Shown one piece after another: positions 22,500 to 33,699 of a stretch of 64,000 nucleotides of DNA; the first letter of the stretch is position 1; each line of letters opens with the position of its first letter. The notes under the pieces were generated by a model that saw only the letters and a list, made by a program, of their open reading frames with translations, ran no database searches and was not told where the DNA came from. The stretch lies in the NCBI GenBank assembly GCA_015680685.1, contig MNCI01004181.1:132483-196482 (forward strand). Direction: 5' to 3'. This stretch comes from Gnetum montanum. Its lineage: Eukaryota; Streptophyta; Gnetopsida; Gnetales; Gnetaceae. A program made the position numbers and the translations under genes.

Positions 22500-23260
22500 A
22501 AATCACATGGCCTAATAAACTCTAAGATTTAACTTCAAATATACACTTCTTAGGGTTTAATGAAATACCATACTCATGACATCTGTTAAAAACTTGTTGA
22601 AGATGACCAATATGCTCTTTTTTTCTTTTTGAGAATATGGTAATATCATCCAAATAAACCATAAAAAAATTACCAATTAAACCTTTAAAGGCTAAATCCA
22701 TTGCCCTTTGGAAAGTAGCTCCAACATTTGACAATCCAAATGGCATTCTTTGATAAGTGAAAGTTTCCCATTTGGTGATAAATGTTGTCTTATATCTATC
22801 ATTTTTATCTACCATGATCTGATTATAGCATGAAAAACCATCTAAGAAAAAATATACTTGACAACCTAATACTTTAATCAACATCTCATCAACTCTAGGA
22901 AGTGGATACTTATACTTCTTCGAAGCTTTGCTCAAATTCCTAAAGTCTACACAAAGCCCAATATTACCATTTTTCTTTCTTACTGGAACAATGTTAACAA
23001 GCCTTGTTGAATATCGAATTAGATATATGATTCGGGCTTGTAATAACTTCTTGATCTTGGTTTCTATACCTAGTTTAAATGATGGATTGAATTTCCTTTG
23101 TTTTTGCTTAACCGTTTTACAACCTTCTATTAAAGGAATCTTATGTATCATCACATTTGGTCTAAAGCTTTAAGATCATTGTAAGACCAAGCACAATTGT
23201 CCAAATTATTTTTTAGGAGCGATAACAAGTTTTACTTGAAAACTAAATTCTTTTCCTTTG
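22500..23260 (-). pseudogene. pol: Tat-like reverse transcriptase
   Basis: The open segment at 22522-23154 contains VRKKNGNIGLCVDFRNL, KYKYPLPRVDEML, FFLDGFSCYNQI, RMPFGLSNVGATFQRAMD and the catalytic MVYLDDITIFS motif with both Asp residues. The upstream linker (NCAWSYNDLKALD near 23190) is also typical. It is one of the best preserved domains of this element. The frame breaks after FEVKS at about 22522. Confidence 0.88.
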
Positions 23261-23589
23261 TGATATTTAGCATCTTGGGCATCTCATTAGATCCAGGATT
23301 TACTTCTTCAAAAGCTTGATCATCAAGATTTTGTATATCTTTTCCAGTAAACAAATTTTTCTAAAACTCACATTCATAATCAATTATCCTTTTAGGAATG
23401 AAATTTATCTTTGATTTCAACATTGTCTTAGGTATGACTTGACCTTCGAATTCTTGTTTGTATCTCATGGACCTAAGTATTTAATCATCATATTCAAATA
23501 CTTGCAAATGTTTTATATTATCTAGTACTAATGGCTGATGTTATTCTTCAATCATTACATGTCCATATCTTTCTATCTTTTGCATATCT

Positions 23590-24010
23590 AATGTCGAAGC
23601 TGCTTTTGCTAAGTCATTTGCTATATAATTACCTTTTCTACCTATATATTCTATTTGGTAGTGCTGACATTATTCTAACATTTTTCAAACAAGTTGTTTA
23701 TAAGGTCATAAAAATGAACTTTTCACTATGCAATGACCTTTAACTCGTTCACAAAATAATCTTGAATCTCCCTTTATAGTGATTACCTTGATTTCTTTTT
23801 CTAAAGCTGTTCTAATACCAATACACAAAGCTTCATATTTGGTCTTGTTATTAGTACAAGGGAAAGATGAATTGCCTTTAGAATTTCTGGTGAATTATTT
23901 CTTACTATAACTATTCCAGCTCCTGCACCTTTAGAATTACATGAGCCATCAAAGTACAATTCCCATTTTTTCTCATCTTTGGATTGTTCTTTTTTAGCAC
24001 TATAAGTTTC
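23590..24010 (-). pseudogene. pol: Additional RNase H (archaeal type) upstream of RT
   Basis: A second RNase H domain between protease and RT. The first half reads WELYFDGSCNSKGAGAGIVI. After a frameshift near 23870 the second half reads TNNKTKYEALCIGIR, then TIKGDSRLF. The FDG, the Glu of YEAL and the D of GDS are the expected active-site residues. This is the acquired 'aRNH' known from the plant Tat lineage. The split frame shows it is dead in this copy. Confidence 0.8.
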
Positions 24011-24083
24011 TTGGAGTGTACAAATTCTGTTTTCAAAACCCCCTTTTTCAACCATTTTACTTTTTCCATTTGAAGTAATATTA

Positions 24084-24539
24084 TCAATCATCAAAAGTTA
24101 CTATAGACATATATTTGGTTTGGTTCTCCTTTCCAAGTAGCCACATGTGTGAATAGTTTGTTGATATGCAACCTGAGAAATTCTTACTCCAACTTCTACT
24201 CAATAAGAGACTATATGAATTTGGTATATCTACTACTTGAATAATTACTCTACTTTTGCCACGAGGTTTAGAAGCGATTTCTAATAGAACATTTGATAAT
24301 TGACCCACGATCTTCACTCTGCTCTTGTTCACTTGAATAATCTTTGTATTTGATTTTTCAGGAATTAAACCAAGTTTCTTGCATATAGATAGTGGCATTA
24401 TAGTAGATGTGGCTCCAAAATCAACCAACCAATTGTGCAGATATTTATCTTTTAACTTCATTGTCAAAAGAAAAAGATGAGCTTCTTTATCAAGAATACA
24501 ATCATAACTAGCCTTTGATTTTTCATCATTATTAGACAC
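24084..24539 (-). pseudogene. pro: Tat-like aspartic protease
   Basis: Cuts the polyprotein. The motif reads DFGATSTIMP where D-S/T-G-A is expected, so Asp and Gly-Ala are kept but the middle residue is changed. IPNSYSLLLSRSW stands for the usual Y-x-x-LLGR-W block at the end. It sits between gag and the extra RNase H with a short linker. Confidence 0.78.
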
Positions 24540-24565
24540 ATAACTTAACTCTAATTCTCTAACTC

Positions 24566-24681
24566 TTATTTTGCCTTAATAAACTTGAAAGCCTTTCTTT
24601 GTTAATCTCCTATTTGTAGTAANTTTATTTTGCCTTAATAAACTTGAAAGCCTTTCTTTGTTAATCTCCTATTTGTAGTAA
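24566..24681. other. Unmerged contig overlap around a single n
   Basis: 57 bp (24566-24622) recur exactly at 24625-24681, with an n at 24623. This is an assembly duplication at the gag/protease boundary of the Tat-like element. Confidence 0.92.
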
Positions 24682-25946
24682 TTGATATATGCTAATATTG
24701 GACCTGACACATTTAAGATCTTCAATCAAATCATATTCTTCATCTCCAATAAAGTTTGGTTTCATTATCCATTTATTGAAAGATTGATTTGGAGAACTTT
24801 GTTCTACTTGATCTTCTTTATTCTTATTTTTCTCTCTTCTATCTGGCTCAAAAGCTTTTCTCTTAGTAGATGGATTAGCAATAATGTTTGGAGGTCTAGA
24901 AGTAGTTAGTCGTTCCTTTGATCTCAAATTATATCCATTTTCCTCATTGTTATTACACTCCTCATCCAAGGATATATATTCTTCAAAACTTAATAGAGAG
25001 GAAATATCACTAGACCCAAAATTAGAAGATTTGCTTACATAATGAATACTAGATAGCTCATTATCAAATTCAATATCAAAAAAGTTAGACACAACAAGGT
25101 CACTATTGTCTACATCTTCTACTAACTTAGTGTCTTGATATTTATGTTTTCTATTTTTCTTTTCTTCCTTGATATTAACTCTTGTCAAGGCTTTTTCTAG
25201 TTTTACTAATTTGTTGGACATATCTTGCATTAATTGTGGTTTTTCAGATTCTCTTCCTTCAAGTTCTTGCTCTGTCTTAATATGAAATGGACCTAGTAAA
25301 GCTTTAAATTGAGCAAAATCTTACATAGGAATCATAACTTTTTCTCCTCTTTTTTGAGTTACAACAATCTCTTCTTGATTCAGGTTTAACTATTTTTCTA
25401 ACTGTATAGCCTCACTAAAGTAGTCATTTAGTGTAGTTAAGTTTAGAGTTCTTCTTAACCAAATTGAAATGTTGGGGTTGATAGTCTTAAGATAAGTTTC
25501 TCTAAGCATTTCATCTGATGGTCTATATTGTCTTTGAAAAAGCCCATAAATTCATTAAAATTTGATGTTAAAATCTCTAATTGATTCTTTAACTCCTTGC
25601 TTAGCTTGTATTAGCCCACAATATAGTTATTGTTGATCTAATTGATCACCAAACTAGGCTAAGAAGAGACTTTTGATATCATCCCAACTTATGATACTAT
25701 TACTTGGCAAGTTTGAGTACTAAACCTGAACCACATCCTTAGATTTGCTACAAATAATCTACGTGTTTGATCTTGGTGTTGAACATTTGCATGAGCTAAA
25801 GCTAACTCAAACATGTGAATATACTCTTTAGCTAAGTAAGCTTTTCCAGGAATAAAAGGCTTAGGCAAATATTTATAAACTTCTTTGGGAATATCATTGT
25901 AATTTTAAAATCCTAATGGTGTGATTCTTTGCCAAGGATTTGCCAT
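24661..25946 (-). pseudogene. gag: Tat-like gag
   Basis: Begins MANPWQRITPLGF with ATG at 25946, about 350 bp inside the LTR. KEYIHMFELALAHANVQHQD followed by RRLFVANLR matches the helical core of retrotransposon gag domains (scaffold for particle assembly). Frameshifts lie at about 25720 and 25300. The C-terminal half (24661-25230) is charged, with a serine/acidic stretch and the basic block KRKAFEPDRREKNKNK. No zinc knuckle was seen. Confidence 0.68.
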
Positions 25947-26276
25947 ATTTTTCTTTTGGATTGTTGAACTCTTATACTTCTTAGATCTTCTCTTATAAAC
26001 TAAGAAACTAGATAAAAGGGGAGTATTCTCAACTTTCTAGTCTTTAATCCACTACTTGTTACTAACTCAAAAACTATCTTTTATTCTTCTTTTGATGAAG
26101 AATTAGTCTTATACTCAAGAACTTCTTTTGAATCTTTGAAACCTTCCAAACTATCAATCTTGTTGATCATGAATTGAAAATAGAATCTAATTTCTTATGC
26201 ATTTACAGTAACAAATAATTGTTGTTATGCTAGGACTATCAAGCTTATGAACGTTGAGGATAAATTTTCAAGCCCT

Positions 26277-26296
26277 CCTTTGAGCACCAAAAGAAT
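26277..26296 (-). promoter_or_regulatory. Putative primer-binding site of the Tat-like element
   Basis: Read on -, the LTR end GTCAACA is followed by ATTCTTTTGGTGCTCAAAGG. A TGGTGC start is PBS-like, but I could not match it to a tRNA with confidence. Confidence 0.4.
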
Positions 26297-26789
26297 TGTT
26301 GACAACCATTTGGGACACGATCACCAATGAGTGCCTCAAATAGGATTTAGGTGTTCACTAGTCTCTGGCAACACCAAGTTCCAAATGCCTCCAAATAGAC
26401 ATAGTAGTTAAATGTGAGTATGTGTTTGTTATTGTAAATGTTGAAATAGTTGAGATGTGTATAAAATTGTGATCAACTATCAAAAAGAGATTCGGCCAAC
26501 TTTGTAAAATACTATGGGTTGTCAGAGATTCCTAGGAAGTTATAAGAAATTTGAGAAATACATGCCAGAGTTACAACCATGAGAAGTTACAAATATCATA
26601 AAAGGTTACAACTTCCATAGAAATAAAAGGGGTAATAGCCAAATGTCGCATAATTGAAAAAAAATATTCCATAAATCTCTCTTCTCCATTTCTTTTTCTT
26701 AAAGTGATTGAGTTTTTTGTTTAAGTAAAACAAAGTAAAACCATGTAAACATATGATTGGTTAGCAAAAGAAGTAGTATATGTTTAAGC

Positions 26790-27700
26790 CAAGTATCTTT
26801 GTACATGTATGTGTTTCACGATGCTATCAACCGCTAGTCTGGGTGACAGACTCTTCGTCCACAGTAGCATGCGATTCCCGGGTATCGTTGATTGACTCCA
26901 CCGGTGGCGCATTCCAACTAGCGACCATGACATCGTGGCAGAATTTCGTTACTGGTAATCATGGCCAAAAGGACGACGATGCATAGTACCTACCTGGAGT
27001 ATGTTTCTTGAGTAGCCTAGGCCAAGAAAATAGTCATATCCCTCGTGCACGCGTTCTTCATTGCCTACATAGGTCAACAGAAAAATCGCTGCTTAAACCC
27101 TCGTTTTTGGGCTCATTCTCTCCTACTCCAGTGATGTGAGGAGCCTCTACGATCCTGTAGCAGGCACTATCGCCATTATTCATCTCTGCGGTTCCAGTTT
27201 GAGATCCAATTTCATCTTCTTTTCTGGATGCATTTTTCTCCTGAGACTAGCAGCGAGAATATTACTGGGAGATGTTGTTTGAATCCGAGGAAACGCTAGC
27301 TATTTCCTCCGTGGGGATTCCTGCAATATTTTTGGGCATCCTTCAGAAATGAACGCGTTGGTTTGCCATGGCAGAGACATAGGTCCGCAGCCTGGGCCCA
27401 GGACGTTGGCTGTGGTGATGAAACCCTGAATTTTGGTGTTGCAGTAGTGTTATTTTGGCTTGGTCGGCTACTGCCTCTAAAATCAGCAAGCCGCCTGAAA
27501 TTCCATTGAAATGCGCTAGATGTTGGCTGCAAATTCATAGAACTTGAAATGAACTATGAACTGGATTAAATCTTTGCCATTGTCGCCAATGTGGTCTGCA
27601 AATTTGCTGCCCACTTGTCTTTTGAAACCCCTGCCACTACCATTTTTTGCAGTTCTGACATCAAGGGTAAATCCAAAATGTCTATTTATTTTTGTTTTTA
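26790..27700. other. GC-richer island of unknown origin
   Basis: Base composition and CpG content rise visibly above the flanks (for example CTTCGTCCACAG and GATTCCCGGGTATCGTTG). Open stretches exist on both strands (60-80 codons), none with a recognisable domain. The words AACCCTCGTTTTTGGGCTC resemble a plant gene leader. It may be captured gene sequence or LTR regulatory DNA. Confidence 0.45.
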
Positions 27701-27838
27701 GATTACTTGCACACTTACTTGCTCATTTCCTACTAATTGATATTTGGGTAATCCTGTAAATTTTAGGAGTTTTATTCGACTTGTTTAATCAATTGTAGAA
27801 TATTGTCCAAATTCAAATTTCCAAATCCACACTTGCTG

Positions 27839-27926
27839 TTTTCAGTTATGGATTGCACACAAAACGGATTTGTTGCAAGAAAGTTTTCAGTTATGGATTG
27901 CACACAACGGATTTGTTGCAAGAAAG
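27839..27926. repeat. Two-copy tandem repeat, 45 and 43 bp
   Basis: The unit TTTTCAGTTATGGATTGCAC... to GCAAGAAAG occurs twice in succession (27839-27883, 27884-27926), differing by a 2-base indel. No n is present, so this one looks genuine. Confidence 0.9.
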
Positions 27927-28172
27927 TTGAATAATATGAACAGAAATTTTTCATTTTTGCTTAATCCGATTCTTGCTCTTTAACTTAGATTTTTAATTTT
28001 TATTAAAGATGGATTTTGTACTTCCGTTTCTTACTTGGTGTCCTCAAGAATGGAATTTAAAATTGATTGTATCTCTTTTATTTTCTTTAAAATTTTTTTA
28101 AATAGACCATACAATAAATAAAATCCTTTTTTAAGCCTATTCCATCAAATGGTTAAATGTGACAACAATATC

Positions 28173-28312
28173 TTAAACTCCCCTTATCATGAATCTATTT
28201 TGAAAAATGACAATTCTAAATGATAAAGAGATAGATATTATGCTGGAATGTTTTGTAATTATTAAGAGGAATTGAACTTGAGATTTAGTAAAATCTAAAT
28301 TCTAAAATATCA
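28173..28312 (+). repeat. 3' LTR of the chromovirus, right part
   Basis: TTAAACTCCCCTTATCATGA onward matches 10287-10439 of the 5' LTR, with one internal deletion (a TTCTTTCCTTGCATCTTCTG-like stretch present only in the 5' copy). It resumes immediately after the second atatc, completing the LTR begun at 14087. Confidence 0.88.
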
Positions 28313-29554
28313 AAAATTGTTGATTTAGGAATTGAACTTGCAACCTATGAATATACATATTTTATTGATTGTTTTTTTATAGTGATCATGAAGAGAATTG
28401 AACTCATGACTCAGTTATGAAAAAAAAGACACCTTTAAAAAGAAAGAAAGAAAAAAAAAAAAACCAAATAGTTCCAAAGAACTTAGTTATAAGAAACCAC
28501 CTACAAATAAGGAGAGGAGGAGAGGAAAAGAAAACACACAAGCAAAAGTAGCTAAGCAAAACAAAAAAATGGATACAACAACACGGAGTGTGGTTAGGAA
28601 GGGAGAGAAAACTGTGACTACTACACGAGAAAGAAAACAAGTGCTGCATAGCAATCCAATATGCTGATAATTTCTCCTAGTAAGCAAGATATTTAAGCAA
28701 GGAGGTAAAATGATCCATCTCTATTATGTTTGATAATGGTTGATTTTCTCAAACTTCTCTCTTCTTGCTTGCCTAACCACCTTTAAAATGCTTTTATGAA
28801 ATTATCAAGATTGTTGTTGTAAGCTTAGATTGTTGAAAACTGTATTGCTTTTTTTGGATCTCTCCACCCGTCCTCTACACTTTCACACCTAAATGACTTA
28901 GATGAGAGTTGTTTTTGTAACGATTCAACATACATAACGATTTGGGGCATTTTTGACAAAAGATTGCCAACAGGGGCCAAGGATCTCTGATATGAGGACT
29001 GGTACCACTGACAGAAAGTGAGAGTATCCTTGGGCCCATGGATAATTTTGAATGTTTTAAAATTGTTAAATTCTTGTGTTTTGGTTGGAATTTGATTGAT
29101 AAACCCTTATCCTTTGAATGCATAAATCTTGGATCTGAATCTTGAATTATACTTGTTTTCCTATACTTTCTCAAGTCTGATTTTGATATCTTTCTATAAG
29201 TTGATAGAGTGGGGGAAAGCCTAGGATGTTAATTTATGGTTGTGATCTATCTATTCTCTAATATTGAACATATAATTTTCCTAATTAAATAATTAATGGT
29301 AAAATGGTTACAAGAGTTAAATTTAGATAATCTTGTTTTGTGTTTCTAGAAATTATAAAATATTATTATGTGACTAAACAAATCTGAGATTATTAATTTA
29401 TTTGCTTCTATGATCATTTCTTTAGTTTACAAATGTGTAAATGATTCTAATTAGATATTTCTTTTTAGGTTGAATAAAAAAGTTTTGATTTGTTTAATTT
29501 GATGAATCTTGCACAGATATTTTACTATGGCTATTTCTTTTTAAAATTATCTTT
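28313..29554. other. Non-coding flank between elements
   Basis: AT-rich, with an A/AAAG-rich run at 28430-28465. The short ORFs on - are low-complexity Phe/Ser/Leu translations. No domain, tRNA or LTR recognised. The last bases tcttt (29550-29554) are the target duplication of the next element. Confidence 0.5.
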
Positions 29555-30418
29555 TGATGAGCGGCGAGGTATCCCTACGCTCAACCATACGAATACGAGT
29601 GTCCAAGAATGATCCAGTCAAATTCCAAAGACTAAGTGCTTATGCGCTTTTGTGGAACAAGGACAAGTTAGTTAATCGCTGTCTTCCCAAGCTTACTTGT
29701 ATAGTATGATTGTATGGTTAAGTAAACTTGAGATACATGATTTTTATGTATTTTTATGTTTTATGGCCTGGTGCTACAAAGGGGAGGAGAGAGATAACTA
29801 GGTAACTAATTTAATTTAACTACTCAACTATGCTTTAACTAGTCCTAACACCAGCATCCATTCTGACTTGCCGTACACATCCTAAACTAGTGCAACATTA
29901 CTGGGATTACCAAACGCTAATCATTAATGGGTTACCAAGCGTTACACACATGCTCGAAGTAATCGTACTGAGTGTGCTTACTTATGAGAGTTATAGGGTG
30001 AGAGAGAGAACATTAATTAACTAAGGAAAGCATTAAATAACTACAATTAACATTAATTAATCTATTTTGGATGTTGCAAGGTTTATCAAAAAGTTCATCT
30101 TTATTGTCATACACAAGGTGTGCTTAGGTACACAATGCTCGAATGAGGATCCGTTCACTTTATAACTCCTACTCTGGGCACACAAAATAATTCTAACTCT
30201 GAGAGGGAGAAAAGGCAAGAGTTCGGGTAAGGGGGTAAGACTAATTAACAAACTATTTGATAAAAACTACTACTAAACCAAGTGCATTCACTCTTATTTA
30301 TAGGCGACAAGATAGGCCTCGATATCGAATGCCTGCTATTACTTGGAAGGCTCCGATATCGTGTACCTGATATCACAGACGCGATATCATGTACTTGATT
30401 CGATATTGCAACTCTTCA
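29555..30418 (-). repeat. 3' LTR of element D
   Basis: On + it runs from TGATGAGCGGCGAGG to GCAACTCTTCA. TATA on - at 30295-30302. U3 holds GATATC/CGATAT words (30320-30410). It aligns along its length with 38611-39467. Confidence 0.9.
30295..30302 (-). promoter_or_regulatory. TATA box of the element D 3' LTR
   Basis: TATAAATA on -, just below the GATATC-rich U3. Its counterpart in the 5' LTR is at 39342-39349. Confidence 0.7.
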
Positions 30419-30433
30419 TACCCCCACAACTAA
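30419..30433 (-). promoter_or_regulatory. Polypurine tract of element D
   Basis: TTAGTTGTGGGGGTA on - abuts the 3' LTR. The TTGTG variant also occurs in the internal copy of this element (32281-32298), whereas element A has TCATG at both of its sites. Confidence 0.8.
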
Positions 30434-32265
30434 ATGAAAACTCGTCCTCGAATTCCTTACAAAATATTGGAAAAATATGGGATTATTGACTGAATGAGAA
30501 TTGACAACGATAGGGAATAACAGACTCAAAGTGCTCGGTGAGCAGATCTAAAAGCATATTACAACATTGGTGTTCATGCCCATTGTGGTGAATGTCGTAC
30601 ATAAATGACATCTAGGCAATTATTTGAAAGCTTGAAGAGAGAGAAAAGAAAATGAGGCACATTGTTGCTAATGCTGAGATTGTGCCTTCTGTTATTTATC
30701 CATAGCCATGTGACCAAACTTGTTCCCAAGGTAAACGCTCTAGCTCCAGTCCATCCCAAGTGCTTCCTCCTATCTCAGTCCATAGTTCATGTAATCATCA
30801 TCGGCGCACACAACACAGTCACGAATGAGCAAGAATAGGTAACCCACAATGCAGTTGATACCTTGCCTCGATATAAAGCGCATTGGCTGAGTTGTGGTTA
30901 TGGCAAAAATTGGGTTAGAGGTTTATCACTGATAACTACCCAAGGTGTAGGGGTGATACAAGTAGTAGGGGCCCCCACGACTAAGAGTGAACCTCTGGTA
31001 GCAATAGGATGGAAAAGTATAGGGAACAAGAAAAATGGAAAAAATAACAACGACGATGCCAATAAAATGGATGTCATGGATGGGGATGAAATGAGAAATT
31101 GCTAATTGCAAGAAATGTTTAAGGAGAAGAATTTAACAATTGGACCATAAAGGAATGTTCGTGGGTCCTCCCCAAAGTAGGCTCATGCCTTTTATGCCTT
31201 GACAAACCCCCAAACCAAAGAGTCCATAGGCTCTAGGAATGACATATGGAAACAATGGTTAAAGACTTACCCACAAAAATTTACCAAGGAAAAACAATGC
31301 ATCAACCAAAATATAGACTAATCATAAAATCGACAATGAGGTGGAAAATGGGAAGAAATATGGAGAGCAGAAAATGGAATAGAATCCTAAGAGCAAGGTT
31401 GTGTAAAGTCCCTTATGTATTTTATGGTTAAGGTGACTGAGTAGAACTCATTCCAAAGCCAAACTCAAATCAACCACATTCAGTGACCTCACATCACTAC
31501 ACTTGACCAATCCATCCTCTTGAAGCAATAAGAATGCTTCCCCAAAGAGTCACCACCATTTTAAGGAGAGAAAGATAGAGAAGCAAGAAGTGAGAAAGGG
31601 CCTTAGTTAAAGGAAACCTTTAGGCATGGGTAACATTTCTTTCTAGTGCCATAACTAGTGCTTGTAGCCGATATTTCTTTATTATGTCTGAAATGTGTAC
31701 TTTGAATTCTCACCATTTTTTTTAAATCTTATTGCATGAGAACCACACCATGTAAAGATTTATTTTTATTCACTCAGCTTCTTGATATTTGATCAATGGT
31801 AGAATAACAGAAAGCCCATGAAAAACATCCAAGTACCTAAGAGAATAGGCAGCACACATGCATCGAATCCACTTGAAGTCACACCCTTTTCAACCATTGA
31901 GTCCTTCCTCGGTTTGAAGAATACCAAGCCACCAATTCATTAATAAGTTTATTTAGAAAAAGGGACAGTATAGTTCCAAAACCAAGGGAGACCACAGAGT
32001 TGAATGGATGATGTGGACTCATTACTTGTTTTATCAAAAGAACCATATCTTAATATCAACATTGAAAATCAAAGGTAAAAACCAAACATTAGCAATCAAC
32101 ATTATTATAGTACAATCCACCATCATGAGCACTTATTATATGACAAATGAAAGTAAGTCAAACAAAGAAATAGTAAAAATGGTAACGATGGTTTAAAATA
32201 AAAAATAAGTAAATATGAAAAATGTGTAAAACAAAAATACAAAAGGAATCGAGGGCTTTGAATGG
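30434..32265 (-). other. 3' UTR of element D
   Basis: Non-coding 1.8 kb homologous to 1711-3732. On - it carries the hairpin (31693-31749), then CGGCTACAAGCACTAGTTAT, then TTTAACTAAGGCCCTTTCTC. Short ORFs on + (30863-31105, 31246-31431) are read-through of this UTR and have no domain. Confidence 0.75.
31693..31749 (-). other. Conserved 3' UTR hairpin, element D copy
   Basis: On -: GGTGTGGTTCTCAT, A/T-rich loop, then GGTGAGAATTCAAAGTACACAT. The inner stem TTCTCA/TGAGAA is intact and the outer stem slightly decayed. Confidence 0.7.
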
Positions 32266-33560
32266 TTAGCATTGGTGGTCGTCTCACCCACAACTAAGGT
32301 GGTAGGAGGCAATCTAAAATAGGGAGCAAGTTTGTCCACCAATAGATGTAGCATTGGTACTGGCTATCCTAGGCTCATGGAAAGGTTTGGTTTGTTGGAT
32401 GTTGATCAATAGTTTCTTGTTTGGGCTCTCAGGTTTGTAAATCATCATGGCCCTTGAAGGAAAAGCTGCATGAATGATATAAGGTCCTTCCCACAACATT
32501 TGAAATTTAGTTCATTGTGGTACATCTGTGAGATTCTAGTAGAGAACCTTATCTCCTAGTTGATATTTAACTTTCCTAATCCTTAGGTTATGACATTGTT
32601 TATTAAAAGTCTTGTGCAATTCGTTAGATGATAGGATGACTAGTCGGATTTCATTTAGCAAGTTAAGGTTCATTAGCCATTCTTTTTGTGTTAGATCAAG
32701 GTCAAGGTTGACATCACATGCCATGGATAGTGTATAGAGTTTTACTTGAATAGGTACTGTTGGAAGTTTACTGTACACTAACTCATAGGGAGAGTAGCCT
32801 ATAGGGAGTTTTCATGTGAAGCGGCATGCCCAAAGAGCATCATTCAGTTTGGTGCTCCAATCTCTCCTATACTTTGCTAATAGTTCTTGTTAATATCTTT
32901 GTAATCTCCCTATTGGTAACCTTAGCTTGACCATTTTCTTGAGGGTTGTATGATGTAGTCAGTTTGTGCTCAACCCCTAAGTGTTGCATTAATTTTTGAA
33001 AATTTGCACCTGTGAAGTGTGTACGATTGTATGAAATAAGTGCACGTGGCATGCCAAACTTGTTTATGACTTGTTATTGAATAAATCGTGCAGCTGTAGA
33101 TGAGGTACAATCCTTAACAATGGCTGCTTCTGCCCATTTTGTGAAGTAGTCAATGACAACAATGATGTAGGCTTTTCCATTGGACATTGGTATAATAGGC
33201 CCCATAAAATTAATTCCCCAAATATTGAAGGGTTCTAAAGGTTGAATCCATTATTGTAGACCCTCCATTCTAGTAGTTATTCCCCCATCACGTTGACATC
33301 ACTCACAGGATTAGACGAAATGTTGGATGTCATGGAACAATGTAGGCCAAGAATATCCTGCAAGCAAGATTTTAATGGTTGTTTGTCTCCCAACGTAATG
33401 ACCCCCACAAGGACCCTCATGAGCATCTTAGAGAACTCGTAATTGATTCACCTCAGGAACACACCATCGAACCAAGCCATTAGGACATACTTTATAAAGT
33501 TGCCCATTGATCTCCATAAAATACTTGGCTCAGTGAAGAAATTGTTCTTTCTTTTTAATG
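32266..33560 (-). pseudogene. pol: Element D integrase
   Basis: Reads from the zinc-binding region (about 33550-33260), through a core with NGKAYIIVVIDY-like wording near 33170, ALISYNRTHF with the second Asp altered (33010), HKLTTSYNPQENGQAKVTNR near 32950, to the C-terminus LWEGPYIIHAAFPSRAMM (32490) and the stop at 32266. The tail encodes LSCG at the internal PPT-like site. Several stops and a frame change near 32860. Confidence 0.85.
32281..32298 (-). promoter_or_regulatory. PPT-like motif at the end of element D pol
   Basis: CTTAGTTGTGGGTGAGAC on -. It has the same TTAGTTGTGGG core as the tract next to the 3' LTR of this element. Confidence 0.4.
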
Positions 33561-33699
33561 TCTAACCCTTGTGGTGTTTGTTGTGTAAGGAGATAGGTGA
33601 GAATACTACGATACCAGTTTGTCTCTGTGGTCAATTGATTAGTTACTACACTTTCAAAGAGGAGTTCATCAGGGAAATGATTAGAGAATGGATATTCAT

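Larger units (their letters stand above)
14720..28167 (-). mobile_element. Tat-like dual-RNase-H Ty3/gypsy element nested in the chromovirus LTR
   Basis: Inserted in the 3' LTR of the chromovirus. The inserted DNA starts TGTTG and ends CAACA, flanked by the direct repeat atatc at 14715-14719 and 28168-28172. Coding order on the - strand is gag, protease, extra RNase H, RT, RNase H, integrase. The integrase core and 3' end are lost in an N run or displaced by the nested gag-only element at 15917-20526. Stops and frameshifts throughout. Confidence 0.82.
26297..28167 (-). repeat. Right (5') LTR of the Tat-like element, 1.87 kb
   Basis: On the - strand it starts TGTTGTCACATTT at 28167 and ends GTCAACA at 26297. 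The boundary is fixed by the atatc target duplication and by resumption of the chromovirus LTR. Only the last 238 bp match the left LTR. The remainder contains a GC-richer island (about 26790-27700) and a short tandem repeat. Either the left LTR is truncated or extra DNA sits in this one. Confidence 0.7.
9576..28312 (+). mobile_element. Chromodomain Ty3/gypsy element (chromovirus), split by nested insertions
   Basis: 5' LTR 9576-10439, decayed gag/protease, RT, RNase H, integrase with GPF/Y and chromodomain-like end, PPT 14074-14086, and 3' LTR 14087-14719 continuing at 28173-28312. The 3' LTR is interrupted by 13.4 kb of other elements. Both LTRs start TGTAA. The LTRs align along their length with many differences, so the insertion is old. 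All coding domains carry stops. Confidence 0.85.

Noticed and set aside
26780-27538. Possible host gene exons in the GC-richer island
   Set aside because: Open stretches on both strands are short, none shows a recognisable domain and no convincing splice structure links them. Kept only as an unexplained island.
28385-28420. Possible tRNA 3' half (GAATTGAACTCATGACTC)
   Set aside because: No matching acceptor, D or anticodon arm nearby. The similar word at 28268 is part of the chromovirus LTR end.
30863-31431. Two + strand ORFs (80 and 61 codons) as possible small genes
   Set aside because: They lie antisense in the 3' UTR of element D. The sequence is homologous to other family 3' UTRs where the frame is not kept.
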